From: Pomphorhynchus laevis
Taxonomy: Eukaryota; Acanthocephala; Palaeacanthocephala; Echinorhynchida; Pomphorhynchidae
Length of the DNA stretch: 64,000 nt
Reading direction: 5' to 3'
Assembly (NCBI GenBank): GCA_012934845.2
Contig: WNNJ02002631.1
Location: forward strand, 62,001-126,000
The stretch's first letter is position 1. Each line of letters starts with the position of its first letter. Made by a program: the position numbers and the translations under genes. Shown one piece after another: positions 37,501 through 44,574 of this stretch. The notes beneath the pieces were generated by a model. The model had not been told where the DNA came from, did no database searches, and was given only the letters and a program-made list of their open reading frames with translations.

Positions 37501-39194
37501 ATTTTATAAATGTCGTTAATAAGCAATTTAGAAAGTAACGTGCGACCAGCTTAACGACTATTGCAACTATATATTCTTTTTTGTATTTTTTACGGAAGCG
37601 AATATAGATTTTTTACTATTACTCTCTTTAAAGGCAAACAAAATTAGCTAGTAGCCATGATTTTAGTGTTTGAAATGTATACAAGGATTCAATATCACTA
37701 CTTTGGGAATCAATGAAAGTAAAATAGCTTTGCGAAATATCATTAATATAGACGTCAAATGACATTTAAACGAGCAATCACATTGTGAATACGAATAGTA
37801 ATCACATAGTGAATATACAGAAGACGTTCAATCGAAGTTTGATATAAAGAGTGTAGATGAAAGTGGCTATTACGAATAAGGTATCATAATTCAAGGGGTG
37901 CTTACCTTTTCAGAGGTAAGCACCCGTTGAAATACTATATAATCGATATAAAACGATGTAGGCATATACAGTCTATCATTAATTCTTAGACTGAAGGAAA
38001 ACTTTTTTTGTTTTTTTTTCACTCTTCGTAATATTTGAATGGATTTACCATACGAATCAGTGACGTGTTGAATATACATTTGTCTAAAAATGACATTTCG
38101 TCACGTTTATATTAAGTCCATAATATGACATAATATAACAATTATAAGTTCATATAATTGTTATATTAGATTTTATTAAAATTGAAATTTAAAATAAAAA
38201 TCAATTTTCATGAATTGACTAATAAATAACAGCCGTTGTATCAGAATAAAGAATATAGATCATCATGAGGAACTGCTATGCTATCAGGTTTCGGCATAAT
38301 TATAAAAGGCTTCAGAATATAAAATTTAAAAATGATGCAATTTGTTTACAATTCATTAGCATTAGAGAACATCAGGAGGAACTGCTATGCTATCAGGTTT
38401 CGGCCGCAATTCCTCGACCTAACATAGCAGCGTGGCCGAACACGTGCCAATGACGTATTTTCTCTGTTGAAATTTGATTATCTTAAATTGACTTTATTAA
38501 TCGATAATTTTATTATTTAAAAGAGACCCGAAAGGATAAATTATTTCCACAGTAAAAATAATTTAATCTGTCGTCCCTAATTTGGCATTCATCTTGTAAG
38601 ATAATTTTATGGCTACTAATTGTTCTCTGATTTATTTTTCCTTATTTTACTCTGATCGGTGATTTGTCCATGATTTATTCTGTATATCATGTCTGATTTT
38701 TACTTTAAGTTGAATTTATACCATTTATGTTGCTATATAGCAATCTTACTACAAAAGAAATTATCAATAAGTTGGAAGATCTTCGCAAGATGATACGTAA
38801 AACAGCATCGCTCACTTCAGCCAAGTTGATGCATATATCAATCATAGCCGAAGAAACAGCACGGAACATTTACATGCACTTGGAACGAATTGATTCCGCA
38901 CCTCTTCGATTTCGTCTACGAGAAAACCTTGAGATAATGCAAGAGATGCTATCGAAGCTCGTTCAAAAGAAGCAAAACGTAAATGAAGAGATTACTAGTT
39001 GTATTTCTAGTAGCACGTGTTCCTCGACCTCCCAAGTCGATATTCAAACAGACGACCCATTAGACGATGTCAAAATTAATAAGCCGGCATGCATTGGCAT
39101 TGAACACTCTGATGATGAATTTGAACAAACAGATTGGATACTTAAATACCTAATTGCAATATTTTTGTCAATCGATCATAATACCAAGGCATAG
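9898..39194 (+). CDS. abl: Abl-family non-receptor tyrosine kinase, nine exons (whole gene)
   Basis: Exons 9898-10504, 15026-15178, 17659-17794, 17957-18125, 20342-21080, 26652-26804, 34790-35267, 37308-37400 and 38741-39194 join with matching phases (2982 coding bases, 993 residues). The domains in order are a Ser/Asn-rich N-terminus (1-202), a divergent SH3 (about 215-285), SH2 (about 299-385), tyrosine kinase (about 420-680), a basic linker, and a helical C-terminus (about 845-930) resembling the F-actin-binding domain. Diagnostic kinase residues are the LGGGQYGEV loop, VAIK lysine (about 451), HRDLAARN, DFG and KFPIKWTAPEG. The family relays signals to the cytoskeleton. Introns of up to 8 kb carry many transposons. 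Flatworms can have two Abl genes; which one this is cannot be told. Confidence 0.9.
10598..10775. repeat. Palindromic element with GCTAGC helix and GAAATATA
   Basis: GGATCAATAAAAC near 10600 opens the left arm. GTTGCTAGCATCATCATAAC lies at 10637-10660 and CAGCTAGCGAAATATAAAG at 10733-10751. An imperfect inner hairpin (ACTTGCACGTT with AACGTGCTTGT) joins the arms. It resembles the 50655-50800 element and lies in abl intron 1. Confidence 0.5.
11346..11448. repeat. Two tandem copies of a 50-bp repeat
   Basis: CTTATATTCCTTATAGGTAA starts at 11346 and 11396, each followed by AATAAGGAAT and GAATTTTGACGAAAT. It lies in abl intron 1; no function seen. Confidence 0.75.
11636..11886. repeat. Head-to-head pair of Penelope-like terminal arms
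   Basis: The left arm (11640-11715) is the reverse complement of the right arm (11765-11880) around a loop of about 45 bases. Each arm reads, outward, ATTGTAATCCTGATGATG, a GATAGC/GCTATC helix with an AGGA loop, then GAA(A/T)TATAG. The arm matches 700-800, which follows the GIY-YIG frame of the left PLE. It looks like a small PLE-derived foldback with no coding sequence. Confidence 0.65.
11890..13715. other. abl: AT-rich part of abl intron 1
   Basis: No long frame, no repeat partner and no element family recognised. Sequence is AT-rich with short A and T runs. Confidence 0.45.
13716..13835. other. Short GC-rich insertion in abl intron 1
   Basis: About 120 bases (GCCTGCGGAGGATGAACAGC to the region of GGAGGGAAATCGC) stand out from the AT-rich surroundings by base composition. 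Likely a remnant of a mobile element; no protein or family is recognised. Confidence 0.35.
14050..14408. repeat. 79-bp tandem repeat, about 4.5 copies
   Basis: TTCAAAATATAATATATTA starts at 14050, 14129, 14208, 14287 and 14366, an exact 79-base period. Copies differ at only a few bases, so the array is young. It is not a CRISPR: there are no unique spacers and the host is eukaryotic. It lies in abl intron 1. Confidence 0.9.
15026..15178 (+). CDS. abl: abl exon 2 (first half of a divergent SH3)
   Basis: TTTCTAG|AA starts it and AAAG|GTAAGT ends it; its phases fit exon 1 and exon 3. SSVLYNLEL can be aligned with the ALYDF strand of SH3, but most binding residues differ. Without the neighbours this exon could not be recognised. 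Confidence 0.6.
15179..16680. other. abl: abl intron 2, first part
   Basis: Mixed AT-rich sequence. I looked here for a separate SH3 exon (an ALYDF-like strand) and found none. A moderately GC-rich patch lies at 15640-15800. Confidence 0.45.
16680..17165 (-). mobile_element. GC-rich remnant, family unknown
   Basis: The stretch has much higher GC than its flanks and holds two overlapping short - strand frames (up to 72 codons) with no recognised motif. The abrupt change of composition suggests a transposon fragment inserted in abl intron 2. No terminal repeats or domains were found. Confidence 0.4.
17659..17794 (+). CDS. abl: abl exon 3 (second half of SH3, SH3-SH2 connector)
   Basis: Bounded by ATTTAG| and CATG|GTAAAT. 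NNDWAQIENQYVLRTWMSKD resembles the NGEWCEAQ...WVPSNY end of the Abl SH3, but the Pro, Asn and Tyr of WVPSNY are lost. The split tryptophan codon TG|G leads into the SH2. Confidence 0.75.
17957..18125 (+). CDS. abl: abl exon 4 (SH2 domain, first part)
   Basis: The exon encodes WFYGEITRRDAEIKL and GSFLVRNSES, with the FLVR arginine that binds phosphotyrosine, then SLTLRFENRIYHYRI. Acceptor ATTTAG| and donor CAG|GTACGC. It matches the Abl SH2 closely. Confidence 0.92.
18126..20341. other. abl: abl intron 4, low-complexity
   Basis: Mostly AT-rich, with long ATTAATATAAGATA-type runs at 19340-19560. A short tandem duplication (AAGATCCACGAATT...ACCGGATG) lies at 19200-19258, and repeated AAGATCT words at 19900-19985. 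No gene seen. Confidence 0.5.
20342..21080 (+). CDS. abl: abl exon 5 (end of SH2 and most of the kinase)
   Basis: Starts YYINNDKRFLTLEKLIDNH, the end of SH2, then the kinase from KLGGGQYGEV to NKSDVW, with donor TGGT|GTAAGT. Gatekeeper codon TCT at 20762-20764 gives Ser where human Abl1 has Thr315. The activation loop has DHYDAKSG with the regulatory Tyr. All catalytic residues are intact, so the enzyme should be active. Confidence 0.93.
21225..21391. repeat. Near-perfect foldback with arms of about 70 bp
   Basis: TAAGCCAGACGAGGAAGAAC...GACTCTTCA is repeated as its reverse complement, ending CTTCCTCGTCTGGCTTA near 21390, around a loop of about 30 bases. One mismatch was noticed in the arms. 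It is in abl intron 5 and would form a long hairpin in the pre-mRNA. It may be a MITE or a recent inverted duplication. Confidence 0.85.
22340..22790 (-). mobile_element. LINE fragment, endonuclease-RT linker (family N, piece a)
   Basis: A - strand frame at 22743-22405 contains IDQEWEMFRSSLAKTTVKSY and WWTPTVRDFVQQKKLAYK. The same region is seen at 32167-31878, where it lies directly before the RT of the same LINE. Here it is on its own in abl intron 5, on the wrong side of the nearest RT copy, so it is a separate fragment or a rearranged piece. Confidence 0.7.
23187..23252 (-). repeat. tRNA-like head of a SINE (weak)
   Basis: On the - strand, CAGCCTAGTCGG at 23244-23233 matches a box A of the pol III promoter at 11 of 12 positions. 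AGATTCGAATCT at 23201-23190 resembles box B. The spacing is that of a tRNA gene, but there is no clean tRNA cloverleaf. Confidence 0.35.
23480..24960 (-). mobile_element. LINE with APE-type architecture, RT part (family N, copy b)
   Basis: On the - strand, frames 24754-24446, 24449-24222 and 24150-23725 give, in order, QCGFRPNRGTTHQLFTLS, FFVDFEKAFDRVPQERLW, EIRQGCPLSPLLFFVYMDKI, the catalytic box altered to PFADNVV, and SLRAMLSVYHAIFVPILTYG. The pattern is that of I/Nimb- or RTE-like LINEs of animals. At least two frameshifts separate the frames and the catalytic ADD is ADN, so it is inactive. It sits antisense in abl intron 5. Confidence 0.85.
25077..25300. repeat. Head-to-head palindrome with hammerhead-like arms (family B, copy 1)
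   Basis: Arms run from GGAGCTGGATCAA to TTGATCCAGCTC. Each arm reads outward from the centre CTGA(A/G)GATGCTAA, a four-base loop and GTTAGCGGAATATC. A TTAATTAA-rich centre separates them. It is followed by TAAATGGATCATTGTCAAC, also found after the copies at 25735, 26040 and 56589. Confidence 0.7.
25385..25715. repeat. Dispersed repeat, partner at 44195-44500
   Basis: GGACACGAACG(G/A)TGAA through TAAAATAAGATGTTGTTGCA, GATAATAAGTTAAAGAGGAT and TTGACGAT(T/C)ACTAAG are shared with 44195-44500 in the same orientation at high identity. No protein is recognised. It could be an internal piece of a larger non-autonomous element, since both copies sit beside palindromic repeats. Confidence 0.75.
25735..25975. 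repeat. Head-to-head palindrome (family B, copy 2, more diverged)
   Basis: GGAGTTGGATCAAATAATG opens it and TTTGATCCAGCTCCAATAA closes it. The left arm keeps the GCTAACCTCTGTAAGC helix; the right arm reads CTGAAGATGATAATAGAAGT then TAGCAAAATATC, with the helix partly lost. The spacer between the arms differs from copy 1. Confidence 0.6.
26040..26160 (+). repeat. Single arm of family B
   Basis: CTAACAGAGGTTAGCGAAAT followed by ATCGATAAAATATTTC and TTTGATCCAGCAAC matches the right arm of the neighbouring palindromes. The left arm is missing. Confidence 0.6.
26652..26804 (+). CDS. abl: abl exon 6 (kinase C-lobe)
   Basis: Encodes FSILLWEIMSYGAAPYAGIN and NGYRMSVPVNCPKCISKIM, which match the Abl segment from LLWEIATYG to YRMERPEGCPEKV. 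Acceptor TTTTAG| and donor AAAT|GTAAGT; phase 1 at both borders. Confidence 0.92.
27340..28275 (-). mobile_element. LINE family N, copy c (decayed)
   Basis: The DNA matches copy b from CAGTTTCGAGATTTGATC near 27359 to ACACAACTCATACTTTG near 28207. It contains the same RT region, including the stretch before the YGHELW-like end, but no frame longer than 60 codons survives. It lies in abl intron 6 on the - strand and appears older than copies b and d. Confidence 0.75.
28300..30065 (-). mobile_element. Penelope-like reverse transcriptase, older copy
   Basis: On the - strand, frames 29868-29527 and 28747-28505 and the DNA between them match the better copy at 60217-58485. KFLPPLVRKICNYKKEL is readable upstream near 30035. 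The 28303-28440 end shares the AGCTAACTGAGTCTACG repeat found at 57650-58256. This copy is broken in several places. No GIY-YIG domain was found. Confidence 0.75.
30066..30135. repeat. GGAATATATTT minisatellite
   Basis: Four to five copies of (A/C)AGGAATATATTT-like units, ending TTACTTGC just before a LINE fragment. A shorter run at 30596-30634 precedes the next LINE fragment in the same way, which suggests the two LINE pieces and their borders were duplicated together. Confidence 0.7.
30136..30475 (-). mobile_element. LINE family N, 3' RT fragment (copy d1)
   Basis: Starts TAGTAAACCGAAAGCTTCGC and overlaps in content with 30639-30945, so this region is present twice. On the - strand, frame 30462-30253 is a shifted reading of the RT end. 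It is decayed, and in abl intron 6. Confidence 0.7.
30636..32230 (-). mobile_element. LINE family N, longest copy (linker plus RT, copy d2)
   Basis: In - strand order: linker (32167-31878, IDQEWEMFRSSLPKATVKS), then GDRRMCSNYRGITLLSQTGK and EEQCGFHPGRGTTTQLFTLS (31542-31279). The catalytic block IRQGCPLSPLLFVVYRDKI and YLLFADD follow (31144-30941), then SLRAKLSVYYAS. The ADD motif is intact, but frameshifts interrupt the frame at least three times. The order shows how the isolated piece at 22340 fits in the intact element. It is antisense to abl in intron 6. Confidence 0.82.
32240..32690. repeat. Duplicated 137-bp block next to the LINE
   Basis: GATGACTCCATCGGCGGATT near 32395 and GATGACTCCAACGGCAGATT near 32532 begin two copies, each with ACAATGGAC(G/A)AAAATGCGG and TGTTTCCTTACAGTAGC. 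It is more GC-rich than its flanks and may be the 5' UTR of the LINE to its left. Confidence 0.6.
32700..34789. other. abl: Rest of abl intron 6
   Basis: Mostly unassigned. A degenerate minisatellite of GGTTGTAGC(A/G)GAT units lies at 33490-33600. A 12-base A run is at 32820. No gene or element is recognised. Confidence 0.45.
34790..35267 (+). CDS. abl: abl exon 7 (end of kinase and start of linker)
   Basis: The acceptor is GTTAAG|. CWDWLPNKRPTFEELKTEF ends the kinase domain; human Abl has CWQWNPSDRPSF. It continues as a Lys/Ser/Asn-rich linker. The donor CCGA|GTATGT is chosen because GA+A joins exon 8 in frame; the frame itself stays open to 35379, so an alternative end by read-through to a stop is possible. 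Confidence 0.88.
35268..37307. other. abl: abl intron 7
   Basis: AT-rich, without a recognised element. A short frame at 35726-35929 has no splice or family support. Confidence 0.45.
37308..37400 (+). CDS. abl: abl exon 8 (linker)
   Basis: Bounded by CTTTTAG| and AGTTC|GTAAGT. Encodes TVTNITEAVQSKLDIKSADE and YYEYDFKSS, acidic with tyrosines. A partial copy of this exon sequence (about 60 bases, altered at its end) occurs at 37811-37880, so the exon has been partly duplicated in the intron. Identified by phase and splice sites. Confidence 0.75.
37811..38010. repeat. Partial duplicate of abl exon 8 and a shared repeat
   Basis: Positions 37811-37880 repeat most of exon 8 (ACGTTCAATCGAAGTTTGATATAAAGAG, written with its differences) without the ending used for splicing. 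Next comes a repeat (37922-38010, TACTATATAATCGATATAAA) also at 41285-41370. On the - strand it carries the IQHVTDSYGKSIQILR frame shared with 40375-40578. Confidence 0.6.
38110..38480. repeat. Terminal repeat of the 57.5-58.4 kb type, duplicated
   Basis: ATGAATTGACTAATAAATAA and GAGGAACTGCTATGCTATCA, then GGTTTCGG, occur at 38210-38300 and again at 38370-38440. They match the inverted repeats around 57505-58435. It lies in abl intron 8, between exons 8 and 9. Confidence 0.65.
38741..39194 (+). CDS. abl: abl exon 9 (C-terminal helical domain)
   Basis: Acceptor TATATAG|C completes a Ser codon. Helices such as KEIINKLEDLRKMIRK and ENLEIMQEMLSKLVQKK are spaced like the four-helix F-actin-binding domain at the Abl C-terminus. 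An acidic tail (DDPLDDVK, HSDDEFEQTD) and TAG at 39192-39194 follow. Domain identity is inferred from position and helical pattern. Confidence 0.8.
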
Positions 39195-39334
39195 AACACT
39201 TGAAGGGAAAGGTAACTTGTGCCGTTTGAGAATGACACAATTATCTACATATCAATCTGTATCAGATTGATAAAATATAATTGCTGGCTGACTGCTGGGA
39301 TCGTTGATATACTGTAAATATATATTTTTAATTG

Positions 39335-39340
39335 AATAAA
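39335..39340 (+). promoter_or_regulatory. abl: Polyadenylation signal of abl
   Basis: AATAAA lies about 140 bases after the abl stop codon in AT-rich sequence. It fits a short 3' UTR. Several AT-rich near-matches exist nearby, so the exact signal is uncertain. Confidence 0.5.
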
Positions 39341-39344
39341 TATA

Positions 39345-40375
39345 TATTGGAAAATTAATTTTGCTTTTCTTTTAATTAAAAATTAGTTTTTAAATAATTT
39401 TTGATTTGAAAAATTTAAAAAGATTTAAAATTTTTTAGTAATACTAAACTCTACAATAAAAATGACTTTAGCAGACATTTTAAGTATAAATCGAGGAATG
39501 AATCGATTAACATCACATATGAAATTTAATGTCATTAAAGTAACATGTCATTAAGTTTTTGTTATTAAATTAACACAAATATAATTTAAAAAGGATATAC
39601 GTCCTGGCCGATGATCAATAATAAGTTTAGCTTTAACCACTAGCCGAATTTTTCTAACTCTAGAGTCTTAGATGAAGATCACAGTCTGCCACGACATCTA
39701 ATAAAAGAAAGCATCCACAATCGGAGTAGCAAATTCCAATAGAAGGGAATAGGGATAATTAAAAATTAGTCATCATGACTTAGTTGCGTGTTCAGCTGGT
39801 TGTAAATAAACTCGTTATTATAATAAAACATTGCACTTGGAAAGAAATAGTCAAAAATTTGTGAAATTTGAAATTACAACCTTTTTGTCTATAGTTACAT
39901 TTATAGTACAAAATATATCCCTTAAACATATTTTCATAATATTATAAAATATGCATTTTGTACAAATGATTTATTAAAAATCTATATAAATAACTAGAGT
40001 GGCTGGCAAAGTATGTTAACACCAGCAATAGCTCTCATTGAGTTTGGGGCTCGAAATTTTTGTCTTGTAAACTGCGCCGAGAATAAGCTTAAACTTTTAT
40101 AAGTTCAAGCATATATTATTACTTTTAATTAGTATTTGTTAGGATACGTCAATGATTCAAATCAATTTGATTTCCTAATAAACCCACGATTAAAATAGGC
40201 TAACGATCCAAATTTAACTTACTTTTTTTTGAGAAACCCCAAAGTCCGTCGTATTTTTGATGCCATCGATAGTCTTCGCTACTAGCATTGAAATAGTTGT
40301 TCTTAGTGAATTGATGGAGCCTACAATGTTACCTTGTCTGGATTACAATGCTAGTTAAGTGCTTTAGCACATTGT
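39345..40375. other. Intergenic AT-rich stretch after abl
   Basis: No frame, repeat partner or element recognised. The abl transcript probably ends at its start. Confidence 0.4.
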
Positions 40376-40680
40376 CAGCTGCACGTCCAATTTCTCTGGT
40401 GGCTGAAAAACCATAAAGATGAAAATACCCCGATTTTCATTATTCTTTCATTATATTTCGCTTTTTCCACTTTTCGTAATATTTGAATGGATTTACCATA
40501 CGAATCAGTGACGTGTTGAATACACATTTGTCCAAAAATGACGGTTCCGTCAGTTCGCATTAAGTCCATTACAGGCAATATTGAATCTTAATATTGTCGT
40601 CGTAGATGCATCAAATACTACACTATAAGGAACTGGCTGAAATTCTGGATAAGTAGTGATGCATTTAAATACGAATTTGA
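40375..40680 (-). pseudogene. Unidentified coding fragment fused to a LINE 5' end
   Basis: On the - strand, KCITTYPEFQPVPYSVVFDA is followed, in another frame, by DLMRTDGTVIFGQMCIQHVT and DSYGKSIQILRKVEK. The last part recurs at 38079-37891, and its downstream part (FSLRI.D.LY.PTSFYIDY) recurs at both 38010 and 41340. I do not recognise the protein. Three related fragments imply an element-borne or captured gene that has been copied. Confidence 0.4.
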
Positions 40681-41285
40681 ATACTACATTGCTGGTCATG
40701 TCAGCACCATTGTAAAAGAGCTTATAACCAACATTGCCCCGTTCTCTCTTCATACCGTAGGATTTTGCACCAATCCATCTTGTCTCTTGCAGTGAGCAAA
40801 TATCGATCTTTCTCCTTCTTAGCATCCTTGCAAGCTCTTCTTTATTACCAGTTAGTGCCAATGTTAAGCGATGTAACACTAACCTTTTGACCACATTCAA
40901 TTTTGTTCTTGTTGATTTGATTTCGTTTTGCTTTTGGACTAGTTTACTTGCTTCCTGGCGTCGTCCTTGCACCTAGAACCCTTGGTAATTTCTCAACACA
41001 ACTAGACCATGTCCTGTCGCGTCGATTACGGTGAGCCACCTAGCTGCGTGTTGAGTTTGTAAGGACTCGCTCATTGAATTGAGGTAGCGACGATTTTAGT
41101 ACGCCTCCTGATCGACCTAGTGTGTGTTGAGTTTGTAAGGACTTGCTCATTGAATTGAGGTAGCGACGATTTTAGTACACCTCCTGATCGGCCTGTCGCA
41201 AGGTCGGTCACCAGGGGGTTCTGCGTTTAGCTCATCGCGCAGTTGGCTTACTGCGAGTAGTTCCCAGGGGCACCACGAGGAGGAA
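40681..41285 (-). mobile_element. LINE 5' region: UTR repeats and start of APE endonuclease
   Basis: The - strand frame from 40972 reads EELARMLRRRKIDICSLQET then RWIGAKSYG and GYKLFYNG, the start of an APE-type endonuclease of LINEs. Upstream, a 77-bp unit is duplicated (GTGTTGAGTTTGTAAGGACT at 41047 and 41124), which looks like a promoter repeat in the 5' UTR. The endonuclease is cut short near 40690. It probably belongs to LINE family N. Confidence 0.7.
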
Positions 41286-41371
41286 CGGACACCCCCTGAA
41301 ATACTCTATAATCGATATAAAACGATGTAGGCACATACAGTCCATCATAAATTCTTAGACTGAAGGAAAAT
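41286..41371. repeat. Repeat shared with 37922-38010
   Basis: TACTCTATAATCGATATAAA through TCTTAGACTGAAGGAAAA matches 37925-38005 at high identity in the same orientation. Confidence 0.75.
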
Positions 41372-41752
41372 TTTGTTTTCTTCAAACATTTGAATATAAA
41401 CAACAAAAATGAACTGCCTTATTGAATAAGAAAAATATTATTTGCATAATATTAAAATGCATTATTTTACAAAGAAAAGCTGTTGATATATTGTGTTAGA
41501 AGAATTAGCGTGTGCACACAAATTATCACCGCTTATACACCTTATCATCGTTTAAACACAAAGCATCACAATGTAAACACAAAGGATGACCGTTTAAGCA
41601 CAAAACATCACAATTTAAAATGATTAATGATTACACATATGAATAGCAAATGAAATTGAAATTAAGCTACATTTATTGAACTAAACAATTAAAGGTCACA
41701 TGCGAACACATCTTAGATGGCAATATTTAGCAATTTCTAATCATTATTGAAT

Positions 41753-41758
41753 TTTATT
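41753..41758 (-). promoter_or_regulatory. Polyadenylation signal of the EF-hand gene
   Basis: AATAAA on the - strand lies 14 bases after the stop codon of the EF-hand gene. The 3' UTR would be very short, which is unusual but possible. Confidence 0.5.
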
Positions 41759-41771
41759 AAGCAATTGTCGA

Positions 41772-43195
41772 TCAATCGTCGCTGGAGTAATCAGAACTCG
41801 ACATGTCTCCTTGCATCGCAAAATATGAGGCACCCTCACCACCATCAAACAAATCTAACGCTTGACTATATGGAATGTCGTCTTCGCAGGATGCTGCACT
41901 GCATATTGAACTGCTGTAGTCGACATGATAAATGTTATCCATCGCGTTTAAAATGCAGCGTAAATCTTTCATAGGAACGCTAGAAATATCCCTCTGGCCC
42001 GTAGAAGACGTGCAATGAAAAATGAAATCCATCTTATCTCTTGGAGTTCCTGAAATATCACAATGACAATGTTTTAATTAGCAGAAATAAAGCAGCAGAA
42101 ATATTTGACATTTTGCATTAAGTCAATGCAGCTTATTCCCATATGACTATAAAATTTGCTATTTTGCTATATTAAAATTTTTATGTAATTCTAATATATA
42201 TTATGTAATTAATTATAATATGTGATATATTTATTATAATATATATTATGAACTATAAAATTTTACAATTATATAATTATATTAATATTAATTATGTCGT
42301 TTTGCTATATCATAATGGCCGAATGTTATGTGCTCAAGTAAATAGAGTTAAATATGTGTAATTCAATGTGAGTTGTTTTAGTTAATCAGCATCAAATAGC
42401 TGATGTTTGAAGATGATAATGGGATTTACATATAATATGTTCGAGTTCTATATATGAAAGAGAGCTGAAATTACAGTAAGGCTTTAATTTAAAAATATAT
42501 CATATTCCTTTCAATGAAAAAGTATACAAAAATCATGTAATTAAGATGTAAAAAAATTTTGAATTGGTTGATGAATATACTGGTTAGGAGTATATTTTAA
42601 AAATGAAAAAATCAAACAATAAATGAATTTATTCATACAATGCAGAATTTTACAATAAAAATTTAATTAATTAATTCATATTAATAATTTCATTCATTAT
42701 ATTTAATTAAATATTCTCAGATACTTAAATATATGTAATTTAAATTTAATTTTTAGAATTAGTAGTGTATATAACGTTAGATACACGAATTAAATTTTCA
42801 TTTAAGACACAACAAAGATGTTATGTATTTTGAAAATTCAGCATAAGAAAGTAAGTACTAAAATTTTATGTAAACTTACCGGATCCTTCGATCATTACTA
42901 GAACGGCAATAAATTCATTAAATGTTAATCCTCCCGATCCGTCTCTATCGCAATACGCATATACCCTTTTCGTAAAACGGTGTAACTGGCGGCGTGTCAT
43001 TCTCGATGCAGGATACAGTCTTTTGTACAGTCGTCGGAACTCCCTAGGGGATAGTTGTTTATCTCTACCAGACATTCGAATGAATTCGTGGTAAATTTCA
43101 TTCACATCACTTGGATCAATATTCAAACTTGATGCTAGATAGTGTATTTCCCAGTTAGTAAGTGGACGATTACAGCGATTTCCTTGGTTACCCAT
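41772..43195 (-). CDS. EF-hand calcium-sensor-like protein, two exons
   Basis: Exon 1 runs 43195-42880 and ends TCCG|GTAAGT; exon 2 runs 42049-41772 and starts TTTCAG|GA. The split Gly codon keeps the frame, giving 197 residues. The protein starts MGNQGN, so Gly2 may be myristoylated as in neuronal calcium sensors. Residues 83-94 (DRDGSGGLTFNE) form a canonical calcium-binding loop. The preceding hand (GRDKQLSPREF, about 43-53) lacks the acidic loop, as the first hand of neuronal calcium sensors does. In exon 2, TPRDKMDFIFHCTSSTGQRD aligns with the third hand but has lost its ligands. The end is Ser/Asp-rich (SSSDYSSDD). One working calcium site is therefore expected. It is on the opposite strand to abl, 2.6 kb beyond its end. 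Confidence 0.82.
42050..42879 (-). other. Intron of the EF-hand gene
   Basis: 830 bases of AT-rich sequence with clear GT and AG ends and no recognised element. Confidence 0.75.
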
Positions 43196-44190
43196 TTTCG
43201 TTCAATTCGAGAGATAACTGATTTATTTTTTTATCGCCATTTATACTCGATTTTTAAGGCATTATTCACACTGCAAAATTAAAAGTTTCACAAAATAATC
43301 AACAGAATATCTGCAATATACCATGATTCATGTTGAATAAGTTGCTTATAATAAAAAGCAACTTAAGAAGGTTAAAGAATTAAGAAAGTTTGAAGGTTAA
43401 AGACTCGAACAAGTTAAGAATAACAGAAAATATTATTTGGCAATCACGCTTTTATCGAAGTGGAATATATCTGGGAGATAAAATATTCCTTCCAGTTGAT
43501 AAAGCACAGAATAAATAGTTTAGTCATTATTACAAGAAGGCGAGGAAAACAGGAATATTTTCGGATTGGAAACGAATTTTCTCTAGTTTAGTCATTAAGA
43601 TAACCTAACATCTAGCCAGCACACTTTGTTTTAAAAGTAATAAAATTCAAATATTAAAAATCAGATACGTGTTACAATAATATTTAACGCATTTTAAAAA
43701 CAAAATAATGTTGATAAATGCCACATCAATAATCATCATTAATCGTTTTTAATATTTTAATACGTAATTTAGTAAGAATTAATTTATTATTTTATTATTT
43801 AATAAGTAATTTATTAAAGTGGCTTCCGTTGAATAATTCACTTACAAACAAAAATTTTAGTATTATGAGTGAAAATATGGAGAAGGATAAATAATACATA
43901 AAGAAGGAATGATAGTGTAGATAAAGCAAGATTCAATTTGGAGGATAATCAATGACGATCGATTTAGATCATATTGGACTGAAGTTGTTTCATAGAGCTA
44001 TGGGGAAAGTGAGAATACAGAATGCTTACCGGGATAGAAATATAGGCTCGCGGATTACTTGCATCGAATGAAATAAGTTCGAAGTTAAATTTTATTGGAA
44101 TAGGAGTTCGGTATAGTTGAATCTGAGGATTATAGAATAAAGTTAGGAGTAGCTCAAACTTTTATAATAAGAAAGGTTGAGGTAGGTGGG
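43196..44190. other. Upstream region of the EF-hand gene
   Basis: AT-rich. No TATA box can be told from background. A moderately purine-rich patch starts at 43870 and runs towards the dispersed repeat. Confidence 0.4.
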
Positions 44191-44194
44191 CGAA

Positions 44195-44500
44195 TTATAA
44201 GTACGGACACGAACGATGAAAGTAAGCAAGCACATAAGAGTGCGTTGATAAATGTGCCAATTGAGAATACATAGATGTTTGAAGATATGGGTAAAATGTC
44301 GAAGATAAAATAAGATGTTGTTGCAGCATAGATAATAAGTTAAAGAGGATGAAGCACATATTTAGCTGAGTTATCAAGCAAGTTAAGGAATTCTCCAAGT
44401 TGGGGGAAGAGTAGAAAAAACATAAGCTTTTGGCATATTATAAGACTAACTTTGTTACGAATGCATTGACGATCACTAAGAAAAGAAGCTAGAGCTCACT
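44195..44500. repeat. Dispersed repeat, partner at 25385-25715
   Basis: Same order of blocks as at 25385-25715, in the same orientation, with scattered substitutions and small indels. It ends just before a (TA)n run. Confidence 0.75.
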
Positions 44501-44520
44501 TGAAAAATTTGGAATATATA

Positions 44521-44522
44521 TA

Positions 44523-44574
<52 letters not shown>

